Source of the DNA: Streptomyces xiaopingdaonensis
GTDB taxonomy: Bacteria > Actinomycetota > Actinomycetes > Streptomycetales > Streptomycetaceae
Reading direction: 5' to 3'
NCBI RefSeq assembly: GCF_000262345.1
Contig: NZ_AJTQ01000139.1
Span: 62,001-126,000, forward strand
Length of the DNA: 64,000 nt
The notes under the pieces are model-generated. The model was not told the origin of the DNA, did not search any database, and was given only the letters and a program-made list of their open reading frames with translations. Positions 8,060 to 16,492 of this stretch are shown one piece after another (positions within the stretch are counted from its first letter, which is position 1; each line of letters opens with the position of its first letter). The position numbers and the translations under genes were made by a program.

Positions 8060-9264
8060 CCGCCGCCACGCGGGTGCTGGTGCTCAACTCCGGTTCCTCC
8101 TCCGTCAAGTACCAGCTCCTCGACATGGCCGAGGGCGTCCGCATCGCCACGGGGCTCGTGGAGCGGATCGGCGAGCGGGAGTCCCGCCTGGAGCACGTGC
8201 CGCGGCTCTCCGGCACGGGGGCCCGCGAGCGGCACACCCGCGTCGCCGACCACGACGAGGCGCTGGCGGCCGTCGCCGACGAGCTGGCAGCCGACGGATA
8301 CGGCCTCGACTCGCCCCAACTCGCCGCCGTCGGGCACCGCGTGGTCCACGGCGGCCTCCGCTTCACCGAGCCGACGCTCGTCGACGACGCGGTGCTCGCG
8401 GAGATCGAGCGGCTCGTGCCCGTCGCGCCGCTGCACAACCCGGCGAACCTCACCGGCATCGAGACGGCCCGCCGGCTGCGCCCCGACGTTCCGCAGGTGG
8501 CCGTCTTCGACACCGCCTTCCACTCCGCCATGCCGGAGGAGGCGGCCCGGTACGCGATCGACGTGCGCACGGCCGACGCGCACCGCGTCCGCCGCTACGG
8601 CTTCCACGGCACCTCGCACGAGTACGTCGCCCGCCGCACCGCCGACCTCCTCGGCACGGAGCCGGAGGAGACCAACACGATCGTGCTCCACCTCGGCAAC
8701 GGCGCCTCGGCCTCCGCCGTCTCCGGCGGGCGCTGCCTGGACACCTCGATGGGTCTCACCCCGCTGGAGGGCCTCGTGATGGGGACGCGCTCCGGCGACG
8801 TCGATCCGGCCGTCGTCTTCCACCTCCACCGGGTCGCGGGGATGTCGCTCGACGAGATCGACACCCTCCTCAACCGGGACAGCGGGCTGCGGGGCCTCTG
8901 CGGCGAGAACGACATGCGGCAGATACGCAAGCGTCGGACCGAGGGCGACGCCGCGGCGCAGCTCGCGTTCGACATCTACATACACCGGTTGAAGAAGTAC
9001 ATCGGCGCGTACTTCGCCGTCCTCGGCCGTGTCGACGCGCTCGTCTTCACCGCGGGCGTCGGGGAGAACTCGGCCGACGTGCGCGCAGCGGCCGTGGCCG
9101 GGCTCGACGGCTTCGGGCTCGCCGTGGACCCGGAGTTGAACACCGCGGACGCCTCGGGGCCGCGGCTCGTCTCGCCGCCGGACGCGGGGGTGGCCGTGGG
9201 GGTCGTACCGACCGACGAGGAATGGGAGATAGCCCGTCAGACCTACGCGCTCGTCACCGCCTGA
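8056..9264 (+). CDS. ackA: Acetate kinase
   Basis: 402 aa, normal length. It makes acetate and ATP from acetyl phosphate and ADP, or the reverse. Signature motifs: NSGSSSVKYQL (11-21), GHRVVHGG with R95, FDTAFH with D152, YGFHGTSHEYV, HLGNGASA (phosphate loop) and TAGVGENS near the C-terminus. The GTG start lies in the 4-base overlap with the pta stop, which implies coupled translation. A longer open frame extends through pta in this reading frame but is only the antiphase of pta. Pyruvate kinase follows 61 bases later with its own ribosome site. Confidence 0.96.
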   Translation: MTAATRVLVLNSGSSSVKYQLLDMAEGVRIATGLVERIGERESRLEHVPRLSGTGARERHTRVADHDEALAAVADELAADGYGLDSPQLAAVGHRVVHGGLRFTEPTLVDDAVLAEIERLVPVAPLHNPANLTGIETARRLRPDVPQVAVFDTAFHSAMPEEAARYAIDVRTADAHRVRRYGFHGTSHEYVARRTADLLGTEPEETNTIVLHLGNGASASAVSGGRCLDTSMGLTPLEGLVMGTRSGDVDPAVVFHLHRVAGMSLDEIDTLLNRDSGLRGLCGENDMRQIRKRRTEGDAAAQLAFDIYIHRLKKYIGAYFAVLGRVDALVFTAGVGENSADVRAAAVAGLDGFGLAVDPELNTADASGPRLVSPPDAGVAVGVVPTDEEWEIARQTYALVTA

Positions 9265-9325
9265 GGCGGTGCGCGCCCTCGCCCCCATTCGTTCCGAACA
9301 TAAACAAAACGATAGGATCGCCCTC

Positions 9326-10753
9326 ATGCGCCGTTCCAAAATCGTCTGTACGCTCGGGCCAGCCGTCGACTCCTACGAGCAGTTGAAGATGCTCGCCGAG
9401 GCCGGAATGAACGTGGCCCGTTTCAACATGAGCCACGGTTCGCACTCCGAGCACCAGGAGCGGTACAACCGCCTCCGCAAGGTCTCGGAGGAGTCAGGAC
9501 GCGCCATCGGCGTCCTCGCCGACCTTCAGGGCCCGAAGATCCGGCTGGAGACCTTCGCCGACGGGCCGGTCGAGCTCGTGCGCGGCGAGGAGTTCACCAT
9601 CACGACGGAGGACGTCGCCGGTGACAAGAGCATCTGCGGCACCACCTACAAGGGCCTCCCCGGCGACGTCGCCAAGGGGGACCCGGTCCTCATCAACGAC
9701 GGGAACGTCGCGCTCCAGGTCACCTCGGTCGAGGGCCCGCGGGTGCACACCATCGTGATCGAGGGCGGCGTCGTCTCCGACCACAAGGGCATCAACCTGC
9801 CGGGCGCCGCCGTCAACGTCCCCGCGCTGAGCGACAAGGACGTCGAGGACCTGCGGTTCGCGCTGCAGATGGGGTGCGACCTCGTCGCCCTCTCCTTCGT
9901 GCGCGACGCCGCGGACGTGCGCGACGTCCACCAGGTCATGGACGAGGTGGGGCGGCGCGTCCCGGTGATCGCGAAGGTCGAGAAGCCGCAGGCGGTCGCG
10001 AACATGGAGCAGATCGTCGCCGCCTTCGACGGCGTGATGGTGGCGCGCGGCGACCTCGCGGTGGAGTACCCGCTCGAGCGGGTGCCGATGGTGCAGAAGC
10101 GCCTCGTCGAGCTCTGCCGCCGGAACGCGAAGCCCGTGATCGTCGCGACCCAGATGATGGAGTCGATGATCACCAACTCCCGCCCGACGCGCGCCGAGGC
10201 GAGCGACGTCGCCAACGCGATCCTCGACGGCGCCGACGCGGTGATGCTCTCCGCGGAGTCCTCGGTCGGCCAGTACCCGATCGAGACGGTGAAGACGATG
10301 TCGAAGATCGTCGGAGCCGCCGAGGGCGAGCTGCTCTCGCGCGGCCTCCAACCGCTCGTGCCGGGCAAGAAGCCGCGCACGCAGGGCGGTTCCGTCGCGC
10401 GCGCCGCCGCCGAGATGGCCGACTTCCTCGACGCCAAGGTCCTCGTCGCCTTCACCAAGTCCGGTGACACGGCGCGGCGCCTGAGCCGCTACCGCGCACG
10501 CCAGCCCATCCTCGCCTTCACGACCGACGCGTCGACGGGCAACCAACTCACTCTCTCCTGGGGCGTCGAGGCGCACGTCGTCCCGCACGTCGACCACACG
10601 GACGAGATGGTCGACCTCGTCGACGCCGAGCTGCTGAAGATGGGCCGCTTGCAGCAGGGCGACACGATGCTGATCACCGCGGGGTCGCCCCCCGGCGTCC
10701 CCGGCACGACCAACATGGTCCGCGTCCACCACCTCGGCAACAGCGGCAACTGA
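9326..10753 (+). CDS. pyk: Pyruvate kinase
   Basis: 475 aa. It converts phosphoenolpyruvate and ADP to pyruvate and ATP. N-terminal SKIVCTLGPA, the substrate/K+ loop RFNMSHG (32-38), VEKPQAVANMEQI, VARGDLAVE (about 239-247) and the family signature ATQMMESMITNSRPTRAE are all present, as is the C-terminal allosteric domain. The ATG at 9326 follows GATAGGATCG. The leader just upstream is AT-rich (ATAAACAAAACG), unlike its surroundings, and may carry the promoter, so pyk need not depend on pta-ackA read-through. It is probably the pyk2 orthologue of S. coelicolor, judged by position next to ackA. Confidence 0.96.
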   Translation: MRRSKIVCTLGPAVDSYEQLKMLAEAGMNVARFNMSHGSHSEHQERYNRLRKVSEESGRAIGVLADLQGPKIRLETFADGPVELVRGEEFTITTEDVAGDKSICGTTYKGLPGDVAKGDPVLINDGNVALQVTSVEGPRVHTIVIEGGVVSDHKGINLPGAAVNVPALSDKDVEDLRFALQMGCDLVALSFVRDAADVRDVHQVMDEVGRRVPVIAKVEKPQAVANMEQIVAAFDGVMVARGDLAVEYPLERVPMVQKRLVELCRRNAKPVIVATQMMESMITNSRPTRAEASDVANAILDGADAVMLSAESSVGQYPIETVKTMSKIVGAAEGELLSRGLQPLVPGKKPRTQGGSVARAAAEMADFLDAKVLVAFTKSGDTARRLSRYRARQPILAFTTDASTGNQLTLSWGVEAHVVPHVDHTDEMVDLVDAELLKMGRLQQGDTMLITAGSPPGVPGTTNMVRVHHLGNSGN

Positions 10754-10817
10754 CGTACGGGCCCCCGCCGTCCCCTGCACGCACTGGAGCCGGGGCCGCG
10801 CAAGGGCCGCCCGTCGA

Positions 10818-10846
10818 GGCCCGGCGCTTCCTGCGTGCGCCGGGCC
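10818..10846 (+). terminator. Terminator of pyk
   Basis: A perfect 10-bp stem GGCCCGGCGC/GCGCCGGGCC with a 9-base loop, 65 bases after the pyk stop. Confidence 0.75.
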
Positions 10847-11029
10847 CCGACTTGTCTCGGCACGGGCGCATCGGCAACTCCGCCGGCTTCACGGGGAGTC
10901 GCACCACGTGTGCGTGACCGGGTCCCCCCGGGTGCGGCCGCACCGAGAGGTCTCGCCATGCGCCGTCCGCTCGTCGCCGGCGGGACGCCCTTCCCCGTCC
11001 TCGGGCTCTCTGCCCGCCGGATCCCACCT

Positions 11030-11093
11030 GCGTGCGCCAGGCCCCCGACGCGCCGGGGCCCTGGCGCACGCGGCGTGCGCCAGGGCCCCGGCG
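11030..11093. terminator. Three-arm competing hairpins at the 3' end of the coiled-coil secreted protein gene
   Basis: The middle arm (11051-11071) is complementary over 21 bases to 11073-11093 and over 12 bases to 11030-11041, so two mutually exclusive hairpins can form. It lies 25 bases beyond the stop of the minus-strand gene and downstream of the pyk terminator, in a convergent gap that otherwise holds no gene (10754-11118). Confidence 0.7.
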
Positions 11094-11118
11094 GTGTGCG
11101 GCTCCCGGAAGGTACGGG

Positions 11119-12561
11119 TCAGGTGATGGACTGCTGGAGCCCCGGCACGGTGAGGGTGCCTCCGAACTGCGCGGCCTGCTTCACCGTCACCTTGGTGAAG
11201 TACGCCTCGGGGATGTTGAGCGGCGGCGGGTGCTCCGGGTCGAAGGTGATCGGGATGAGCCCGAAGAGGTTCCCCTTCAGCTCCTCGGTGTACATGGTGA
11301 CCTGACCGTCATCGATCGTCGAGGTCGATCCCTCGGCCGCCTGCACGTGGTACTTGGTGCCGTCGGCGCCCTCGACGATCTGGTGGAGGTCGCCGATCTC
11401 CAGGCCCTTGGCGGTGAACTTCAGCGCCTGCTTCGTCTTCCCGCCGGCCGTGCGGATGTTGACGACGCCCTCGTAGTCGAGGCCGTGCAGGGTCAGCGAG
11501 GTGGCCTCCAGCGTCCATGGGTCGTCGGGAACGGCCGCGGGCGTCTGCTCGTCCTCGCCCTCGTCCTTCTTCTCCTCGACGCACGGGAAGGGCTGCTTGC
11601 CGTTGGCGTCACGGCCGTTCTCGTCGAGCTCGGGGGCCTTCCCGCCGCCGGAGTCGCCGGCGTCGGCGTCCTCGCCCGCCTCGCTCTCGCCGTTCTCGCC
11701 TTCCTTGCCTTCCTTGCCGTTCTCCGAGCCGGTCTCGCCGTTCCCGGAGCCCTTCTCGTCGTCCTCGCCGGACTTCGCGGCCTTCTTCGCCTTGGCGACC
11801 GCCGCCTCGGCCTCGTCCAGCGCCTTCTCCGCCTTCTCCTTGGCGTCGTCCGCCTGCTTCTGGAGCTTCTTCAAGAGCGGGTCGGTCTCGGTGGGCGCCG
11901 ACTCGTTTTCGGCCTCGCCGTCCTCGGCCGACTCATCGGACTCCGCCGCCTTCTCCTCCTTCGGCGTGAAGAGATCCTTGAGCTTCTCGCCGAGCCCCAG
12001 CGGGTCGAGCGGGTTCTTCGGCTTCTCCTCCTCGGGCGCTTCGCCCTCGTCGGTACCGGAGTCGGCGTCCTCGCCGTCCTCGCCCTGCTGCTTCTTCTTC
12101 TCGGCCGCGTACTTCTTGGCCGCCTTCTCGGCGCCCTCGACGGCCTTCGTGGCGCGCTCCTTGGCGTCCTCGGCGGCCTGCTCGACGGCCGTCGTCGCCT
12201 TCTCGCCCGCCTCAGCCGCGGAATCCCCGCCCTGCTCCAGGGCCTTGCCGGGGTCGTCGGCAGCCGAGCCCTTCTCGGTGGCCTTCTCGTCCTCCTGCCC
12301 CTTGTCGGGCATCGAGACGCAAGGGCCGTCCCTGAAGGGGTTCTTGGGGATCGGCTTCGCGTTGGCGAACTGGGGTGTGACGCCCATGCCCAGGAGGACC
12401 GTGGGCATCGCCGCCAGAGCTATCGCCTTGCCCGCCGGCATGTGCAGCCGGGTCAGCAGCGGCTTGCGCGGCAGAGCATGCCGGGGGCCGGTTCCGCCGC
12501 GGCCGGCGGGTGCGGATGCCGCACCTCCGCCTGCCTCCTCGTGCACCTCGTCACCCGGCAC
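11119..12561 (-). CDS. Secreted Glu/Lys-rich coiled-coil protein of unknown function
   Basis: 480 aa; I do not recognise the family. The GTG at 12561 is preceded by GGGAGGCACC and overlaps the 3' end of the DUF6114 gene. An atypically long n-region leads to a hydrophobic stretch (about 41-62) ending near NAKPIP, consistent with export. The middle (about 90-310) is a low-complexity, charged Ala/Glu/Lys coiled coil (AEDAKERATKAVEGAEKAAK). The C-terminal 150 residues look like a beta-sandwich (ATSLTLHGLDYEGVV, VTMYTEELKGNLFGLIPI) ending TVPGLQQSIT. Two cysteines (GPCVS and PFPCVE) flank the coil. It is the last gene of the DUF6230-DUF6114 operon, so it probably acts with them at the cell surface. 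Confidence 0.75.
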   Translation of the reverse strand: MPGDEVHEEAGGGAASAPAGRGGTGPRHALPRKPLLTRLHMPAGKAIALAAMPTVLLGMGVTPQFANAKPIPKNPFRDGPCVSMPDKGQEDEKATEKGSAADDPGKALEQGGDSAAEAGEKATTAVEQAAEDAKERATKAVEGAEKAAKKYAAEKKKQQGEDGEDADSGTDEGEAPEEEKPKNPLDPLGLGEKLKDLFTPKEEKAAESDESAEDGEAENESAPTETDPLLKKLQKQADDAKEKAEKALDEAEAAVAKAKKAAKSGEDDEKGSGNGETGSENGKEGKEGENGESEAGEDADAGDSGGGKAPELDENGRDANGKQPFPCVEEKKDEGEDEQTPAAVPDDPWTLEATSLTLHGLDYEGVVNIRTAGGKTKQALKFTAKGLEIGDLHQIVEGADGTKYHVQAAEGSTSTIDDGQVTMYTEELKGNLFGLIPITFDPEHPPPLNIPEAYFTKVTVKQAAQFGGTLTVPGLQQSIT

Positions 12562-13174
12562 GGTGCCTCCCGTTCCCCATCGCGTCGGCCCCCGCGGCGG
12601 GGGCCACTCCAGAGACTGCTGTGCTCGTTCCGGGGCCCTCGGCGTCCGGGCCCTGTTGCGGTCGCTCGGCGCGGGACGCGCCCTCGGCTCCGTGGGCCTG
12701 CGCGGGGCGCGGGGCCGCCGTGGCGTCAGGGTCCTCGCCGCTCTCGCCCGTACCGGGCTGCTCCGGCGGCTGCGGCTTGCCCGGTGCCCAGGAGACGCCC
12801 AACGCGCCGCCTATCAGACCGAGAAGAAAACCGATCAGGAACGCGCCCACGTTCGAGACGACCAGCGAGACCAGCGACAGCAGGATCGCGGCGACGCCGG
12901 CGAAGACCCTGGAGTGCGGCTGGAACCACATGGTGAGGCCGAGGACGACCAGCAGCACGCCGATGATCAGCGAACCGGCCCCCGCCGTCGTCGACATACG
13001 GATCGTCAACGAGCCCAGTGTGAGGTTCTGGTAGGGGATGTACATGATCGGAATGCCGGCGAGCAGCGTCAGCAGCCCTCCCCAGAACGGGCGCTTGCCG
13101 CGCCAGTTCCGGAACGAACGGCGCTTCCGGCCGAATCCGGTCATCAGCCTCTGTCGCGTATCGGCGTCGCTCAT
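12551..13174 (-). CDS. DUF6114 membrane protein
   Basis: 207 aa. The start at 13174 is preceded by AAGGAG. After a basic N-terminus (FGRKRRSFRNWRGKRPFWGG) come four likely transmembrane helices (about 30-125), including LLTLLAGIPIMYIPY, TAGAGSLIIGVLLVVLGL and VGAFLIGFLLGLIGGALG, then a Pro/Gly/Ala-rich cytoplasmic or external tail of about 75 residues. I match it by pattern to the DUF6114 family, which occurs next to DUF6230 in Streptomyces. Function is unknown. It is 114 bases downstream of the DUF6230 gene and overlaps the next gene, so the three form one operon. Confidence 0.75.
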   Translation of the reverse strand: MSDADTRQRLMTGFGRKRRSFRNWRGKRPFWGGLLTLLAGIPIMYIPYQNLTLGSLTIRMSTTAGAGSLIIGVLLVVLGLTMWFQPHSRVFAGVAAILLSLVSLVVSNVGAFLIGFLLGLIGGALGVSWAPGKPQPPEQPGTGESGEDPDATAAPRPAQAHGAEGASRAERPQQGPDAEGPGTSTAVSGVAPAAGADAMGNGRHRAG

Positions 13175-13288
13175 GTCGTAGGGCTCCTTGAACTGGCGCA
13201 AAAACGTACTGGGTGGTGCAATGCCGGCCGCACGGGCGCGGGACGGAAACACGCCGAAGTCCTCGCGCCCGTACGGTCGTTCAGTGCG

Positions 13289-13906
13289 TCAGTAGCACTC
13301 GTGCTTGCCCTTCTTGACGGACATGTTGAGCCCGCTCAGCTTGAAGGTGCCGGCCGTGGTCGCCCACGCACGCTGCTTGACGTCGGTGAAGTGCACGCTG
13401 TCGGCCTGCTGCGAGAACGAGTCCGGCAGGTACTTGTCGCCCTTGTGCGGACCCGGGCCCTTCGTGCCCTTGTCGACCGAGACACCGATGTCGATGTTCT
13501 TGAACGTCGCATTGGTGCTCATCTGGTCGGCGTCGACGTAGAGCTTCTTCGCCTCGACCTTCGGGCTGCCCTTGGCACCCGCACCGAGGTTCATCGACAC
13601 GTCGCCGAAGACCGGCACGGGAATGACGACCGACTGGCACAGGTTCCTGATCTGCGCCGAGTTCATGCCGACGACCGTGACGGGCTTCTGGCCCTTGGCC
13701 GTGCTGTCGATGGCGCCGTACTGAACGAAGCCGTTCGCGTCGAGCGACTCGGCAGTGAGCTTGAACTGCTGACCGGAGACGCTGAACGATGCCGCCAACG
13801 CGCCCTGCGAGAGCGCGACGCCGATGGCGGCGGTTGCGGCAACGCTGGGCACCATGACCACGGCGAACCGCTTCCATCTGGTCCCGCCACGAGCCTGGGA
13901 CTCCAT
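13289..13906 (-). CDS. DUF6230 secreted protein
   Basis: 205 aa with a perfect GGAGGAAAG ribosome site. A basic start (RGGTRWKRF) and a hydrophobic segment ending QGALAASF (about 23-40) make an export signal. The remainder is a beta-rich domain with paired cysteines (NLCQSV and the C-terminal HECY) and a repeated theme of lipoprotein-like strands (FSVSGQQFKLTAE, TFKLSGLNMSV). Relatives have been labelled cholesterol esterase in databases, but I see no Ser-His-Asp hydrolase signature, so that name is not supported. It is the first gene of the operon. A perfect palindrome 415 bp upstream could be its operator. Confidence 0.75.
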   Translation of the reverse strand: MESQARGGTRWKRFAVVMVPSVAATAAIGVALSQGALAASFSVSGQQFKLTAESLDANGFVQYGAIDSTAKGQKPVTVVGMNSAQIRNLCQSVVIPVPVFGDVSMNLGAGAKGSPKVEAKKLYVDADQMSTNATFKNIDIGVSVDKGTKGPGPHKGDKYLPDSFSQQADSVHFTDVKQRAWATTAGTFKLSGLNMSVKKGKHECY

Positions 13907-14320
13907 GACTTTCCTCCTTCTCGGACGTACATCTCCGGCCCGGGCACTGCCGAGCGGCAGTCGCTCCCGGCCTGGGATGGGAGAAGTGCTACGTCCTCGG
14001 GAAGGGGAACGCCGCCGTCGAAGACGTGTCTGCGTCAAGACGTCACGTCCGAGCTGTCGGCGATCACCCCCGAGCGACAACCACTGGCCACGCTCACGCG
14101 CAACCTGCTTTGTACGGACAGGCCCTGCCTGGGCAGAGACCCCCCTGTCCGGGAAGACCGGCGATGTTCCGGGCGCGCCGTGCAGCGCTCGCGCGGCGCT
14201 GATGCCGGTCTGCTCGGTGGGGACCCACAGCCGCGCAGCACCGAATGGATTGCCGGGCTGCGAGCGATGGACCGAGCTTGGCCGATCGTGGTGCATCTGA
14301 ACGCTCCGCACAAGGGGGTT

Positions 14321-14338
14321 CGTTACTTACGAGTAACG
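14321..14338. promoter_or_regulatory. Perfect palindrome CGTTACT-TACG-AGTAACG
   Basis: 7-bp arms with a 4-bp spacer, in the shape TTACTnnnnAGTAA common for TetR-family operators. It sits in the 677-bp gap between the DUF6230 gene and the thioredoxin gene. A looser partner GTTAC-N5-GTAAC occurs at 14452-14466. The distance to the DUF6230 start (415 bp) implies a long leader or a promoter set far back. The rest of the gap shows no gene. Confidence 0.55.
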
Positions 14339-14463
14339 CTCAGGTCACCGGAGTGGGAGTCTCTGGTGCAGACCGGGTACGCAGCGTCGCCGGAGAGTGG
14401 CGTGCGGAAGAGGGGTGAAAGGAGCAATACCGGACGAGAAGACGAAGATCCGTTACCGGACGT

Positions 14464-14509
14464 AACAGCGGCCGCGTTCGCCAAGTTTTGGCAAAACGCG
14501 GCCGCTGTT
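14464..14509 (-). terminator. Terminator of the thioredoxin/TPR gene
   Basis: Long nested hairpin: outer 15-bp perfect stem (14464-14478 with 14495-14509) plus an inner GCCAA/TTGGC stem around a 3-base loop. It is 75 bases past the stop. Confidence 0.85.
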
Positions 14510-14583
14510 GTCGCTAAATCAATGAGTAGTGGCGGGGACGGAGCTGGTCAGCACGGCCGCCGACGAGCCCCGGTCGCCCACGG

Positions 14584-15540
14584 TCAGAACAACACCCGGG
14601 CGAGCGCCGCACGCGCTGCGACCACCCGCGGGTCCTCGGAGCCGATCACCTCGAAGAGCTCGAGCAGCCGCAGCCGCGCGCGCTCCCGCTCGTCCCCCGC
14701 GCTCCGCTGCACCGTCTCGACGAGCCGCGAGAAGGCGTCCTCGACGTGGCCGCCGGCCATGTCGAGGTCGGCCACGCGGAGTTGGGCCGCGACGTCGCGC
14801 GGGGCGTCGGCGGCCTCCTGGCGCACCTGGCGCGCGTCGAGCTGCTGCACACGGCCGAGCAGCTCGGCCATGGCGAGGCCGACCTTCGCCTCGGTGTTGT
14901 TGGGCTGATCGGCGAGCACGTTCTTGTACGCCTGGACGGCACCGCCCAAGTCGCCTGCGTCCAGGGCCTCTTGGGCCGCGGCGAGCACCGGGTCCTCGGG
15001 GGCTGCGGGTTCGGCGGCGGGCTCCTCGGCCTCCTCCGGGACGCCCTGGAGCCCGGTGATGCCGAACCGCTGCTCGGCGACCTGGACGAGTTGGTCGAAG
15101 GTCTGCCTGATCTGCTCGTCGCCCGCGGCCCCCTGGAAGAGGGGCAGTGCCTGGCCCGCGATGACGGCGAAGACCGCGGGGATGCCCTGGATGCCGAACT
15201 GCTGCATCAGCATCTGGTTCTTGTCGACATCGATCTTGGCGAGGAGGACGCGACCGGCGTACTCCTTCGTCACCCGCTCCAGCGCGGGCGAGAGCTGCTT
15301 GCACGGCTCGCACCACTCGGCCCAGAAGTCGATGACGACCGGCACCTCGGCCGAACGCTGGAGGACGTCGGCCTCGAAACCGGCCTCGTCCACATCGATC
15401 ACCAGACCCGCCGGTGCGGGCGCTCCGCCCCCTTCGGCGGAGCGCGTACGCGCCTGCTCCGCCTTCTCCTTGGCCTCCCCGGCCGCCTTCACCGCGGCGA
15501 GGTCGACGACTCCGCTCATGGACATGTTGCGTGGCTGCAT
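14584..15540 (-). CDS. Thioredoxin-domain protein with C-terminal TPR region (CnoX-like)
   Basis: 318 aa. The thioredoxin fold spans about 48-160, with the active site W76-C77-E78-P79-C80; the usual G-P pair is replaced by E-P. It keeps the cis-proline region GIQGIPAVF. The C-terminal half (about 185-318) has TPR-like helices (AQEALDAGDLGGAVQAYKNVLADQPNNTEAK, quoted in parts: AQEALDAGDLGG, then AVQAYKNVLADQ). This architecture is that of YbbN/CnoX-type chaperedoxins and of the actinobacterial tetratricopeptide thioredoxins. It has no signal peptide, so it is cytosolic. The ATG at 15540 has AGGGGGAG upstream; a second ATG lies 15 bases inside. It is divergent from the TetR gene. Confidence 0.88.
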   Translation of the reverse strand: MQPRNMSMSGVVDLAAVKAAGEAKEKAEQARTRSAEGGGAPAPAGLVIDVDEAGFEADVLQRSAEVPVVIDFWAEWCEPCKQLSPALERVTKEYAGRVLLAKIDVDKNQMLMQQFGIQGIPAVFAVIAGQALPLFQGAAGDEQIRQTFDQLVQVAEQRFGITGLQGVPEEAEEPAAEPAAPEDPVLAAAQEALDAGDLGGAVQAYKNVLADQPNNTEAKVGLAMAELLGRVQQLDARQVRQEAADAPRDVAAQLRVADLDMAGGHVEDAFSRLVETVQRSAGDERERARLRLLELFEVIGSEDPRVVAARAALARVLF

Positions 15541-15686
15541 AAGACCAGTCTCCCCCTTCCGCGCGGGCGGTTGTGCACATGCGCCGGGTCCCCACCCGGC
15601 TCGTGGTTGTCGCAGCAGGAGTGACCGCCCGGAGGAGACCGGGCAGGGCAGGAACGCGAGACGCACTCGCACGGCCCTGCATTCCG

Positions 15687-15703
15687 CTACGCGTCGTAGC
15701 GTA
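15687..15703. promoter_or_regulatory. Inverted repeat CGCTACG-CGT-CGTAGCG in the trx/tetR divergent region
   Basis: A perfect 7-bp inverted repeat with a 3-bp spacer. It is the obvious candidate operator for the adjacent TetR regulator and could control both genes. Confidence 0.55.
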
Positions 15704-15832
15704 ACACCGTGCCGCCGAGGCGTGCAGCCCTCCGGGGACGAGGGGCGAACGCCGCCAACTCCCTTCCCTGACCAGGGAGAACCGGTTACCGGGGAGTACT
15801 CCGCACGCGTACCCGGCGGTATGGTGCGCACC

Positions 15833-16453
15833 ATGACAGCCCCCTCCCGCCCGCGACGCGGCCGCCCCCGGAGCCCGGAGGCCGACCGCGCGATCCTCGA
15901 CGCCACCCGGTCCGCGCTGGTGGAACTGGGCTGGAGAAAGGTGACGATGGGGCTCGTCGCCGAACGGGCCGGCGTGGCCAAGACCACCCTCTACCGGCGC
16001 TGGGCGAGCAAGAGCGAGCTGGTGGTGGACGCGGTCTCCGTGCTCTTCGACGAGCTCCACCTCCCCGACAGCGGCAGCCTCCGCACCGACATCGAGGACG
16101 TCGTGCTCGCCTTCGCCGAGCTGCTCCGCCGGCCGGAGGCGAAGTCGGCGCTGATGGCCGTGGTCGCCGAGGCGACGACGGAGCCCGTACTGCGCGCCAA
16201 GATCAAGGAGATCCTCGTCGGGCGGCAGAAGCGGCTCGTGGTGCTCGGACGCCAACGCGCCCAGGAACGGGGCGAGTTGCCCTCCGACCCGGGCGGTCCC
16301 GAGCAGGCCTCCCGCGCCATAGACCTCATCTTCGACGTGATAGCGGGCGCCGTCGTCCACCGCTCCCTGATCAGCACCGAGCCGATAGACCGCGAGTGGG
16401 CACAGCGCTTCACCAACCTGCTCCTCGGCGGCCTCCCCGCCACCTCCGAGTGA
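15833..16453 (+). CDS. TetR-family transcriptional regulator
   Basis: 206 aa. The N-terminal HTH (about 15-65) reads SPEADRAILDATRSALVELG, then VTMGLVAERAGVAKTTLYRR, typical of TetR. The C-terminal ligand domain is of the type with EATTEPVLRAKIKEILVGRQ and ends in a helix pair. A second in-frame ATG at 15821 would add four residues. Neither start has a good ribosome site. A TATGGT box overlapping the first ATG could be a -10 element for a leaderless transcript beginning near 15833, hence my choice. It is divergent from the thioredoxin gene and convergent with icmA. Likely autoregulated through the inverted repeat at 15687. Confidence 0.85.
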   Translation: MTAPSRPRRGRPRSPEADRAILDATRSALVELGWRKVTMGLVAERAGVAKTTLYRRWASKSELVVDAVSVLFDELHLPDSGSLRTDIEDVVLAFAELLRRPEAKSALMAVVAEATTEPVLRAKIKEILVGRQKRLVVLGRQRAQERGELPSDPGGPEQASRAIDLIFDVIAGAVVHRSLISTEPIDREWAQRFTNLLLGGLPATSE

Positions 16454-16454
16454 T

Positions 16455-16488
16455 CCCGGGCCGCGGACCGCCGCGGCCGCGGCCCGGG
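16455..16488. terminator. Bidirectional terminator between tetR and icmA
   Basis: A perfect 12-bp stem CCCGGGCCGCGG/CCGCGGCCCGGG, 1 base after the tetR stop and 4 bases from the icmA stop. Confidence 0.85.
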
Positions 16489-16492
16489 TGGC

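Noticed and set aside
11501-14908. 1135-codon plus-strand frame
   Set aside because: Ser/Pro-rich antisense of the three minus-strand envelope genes.
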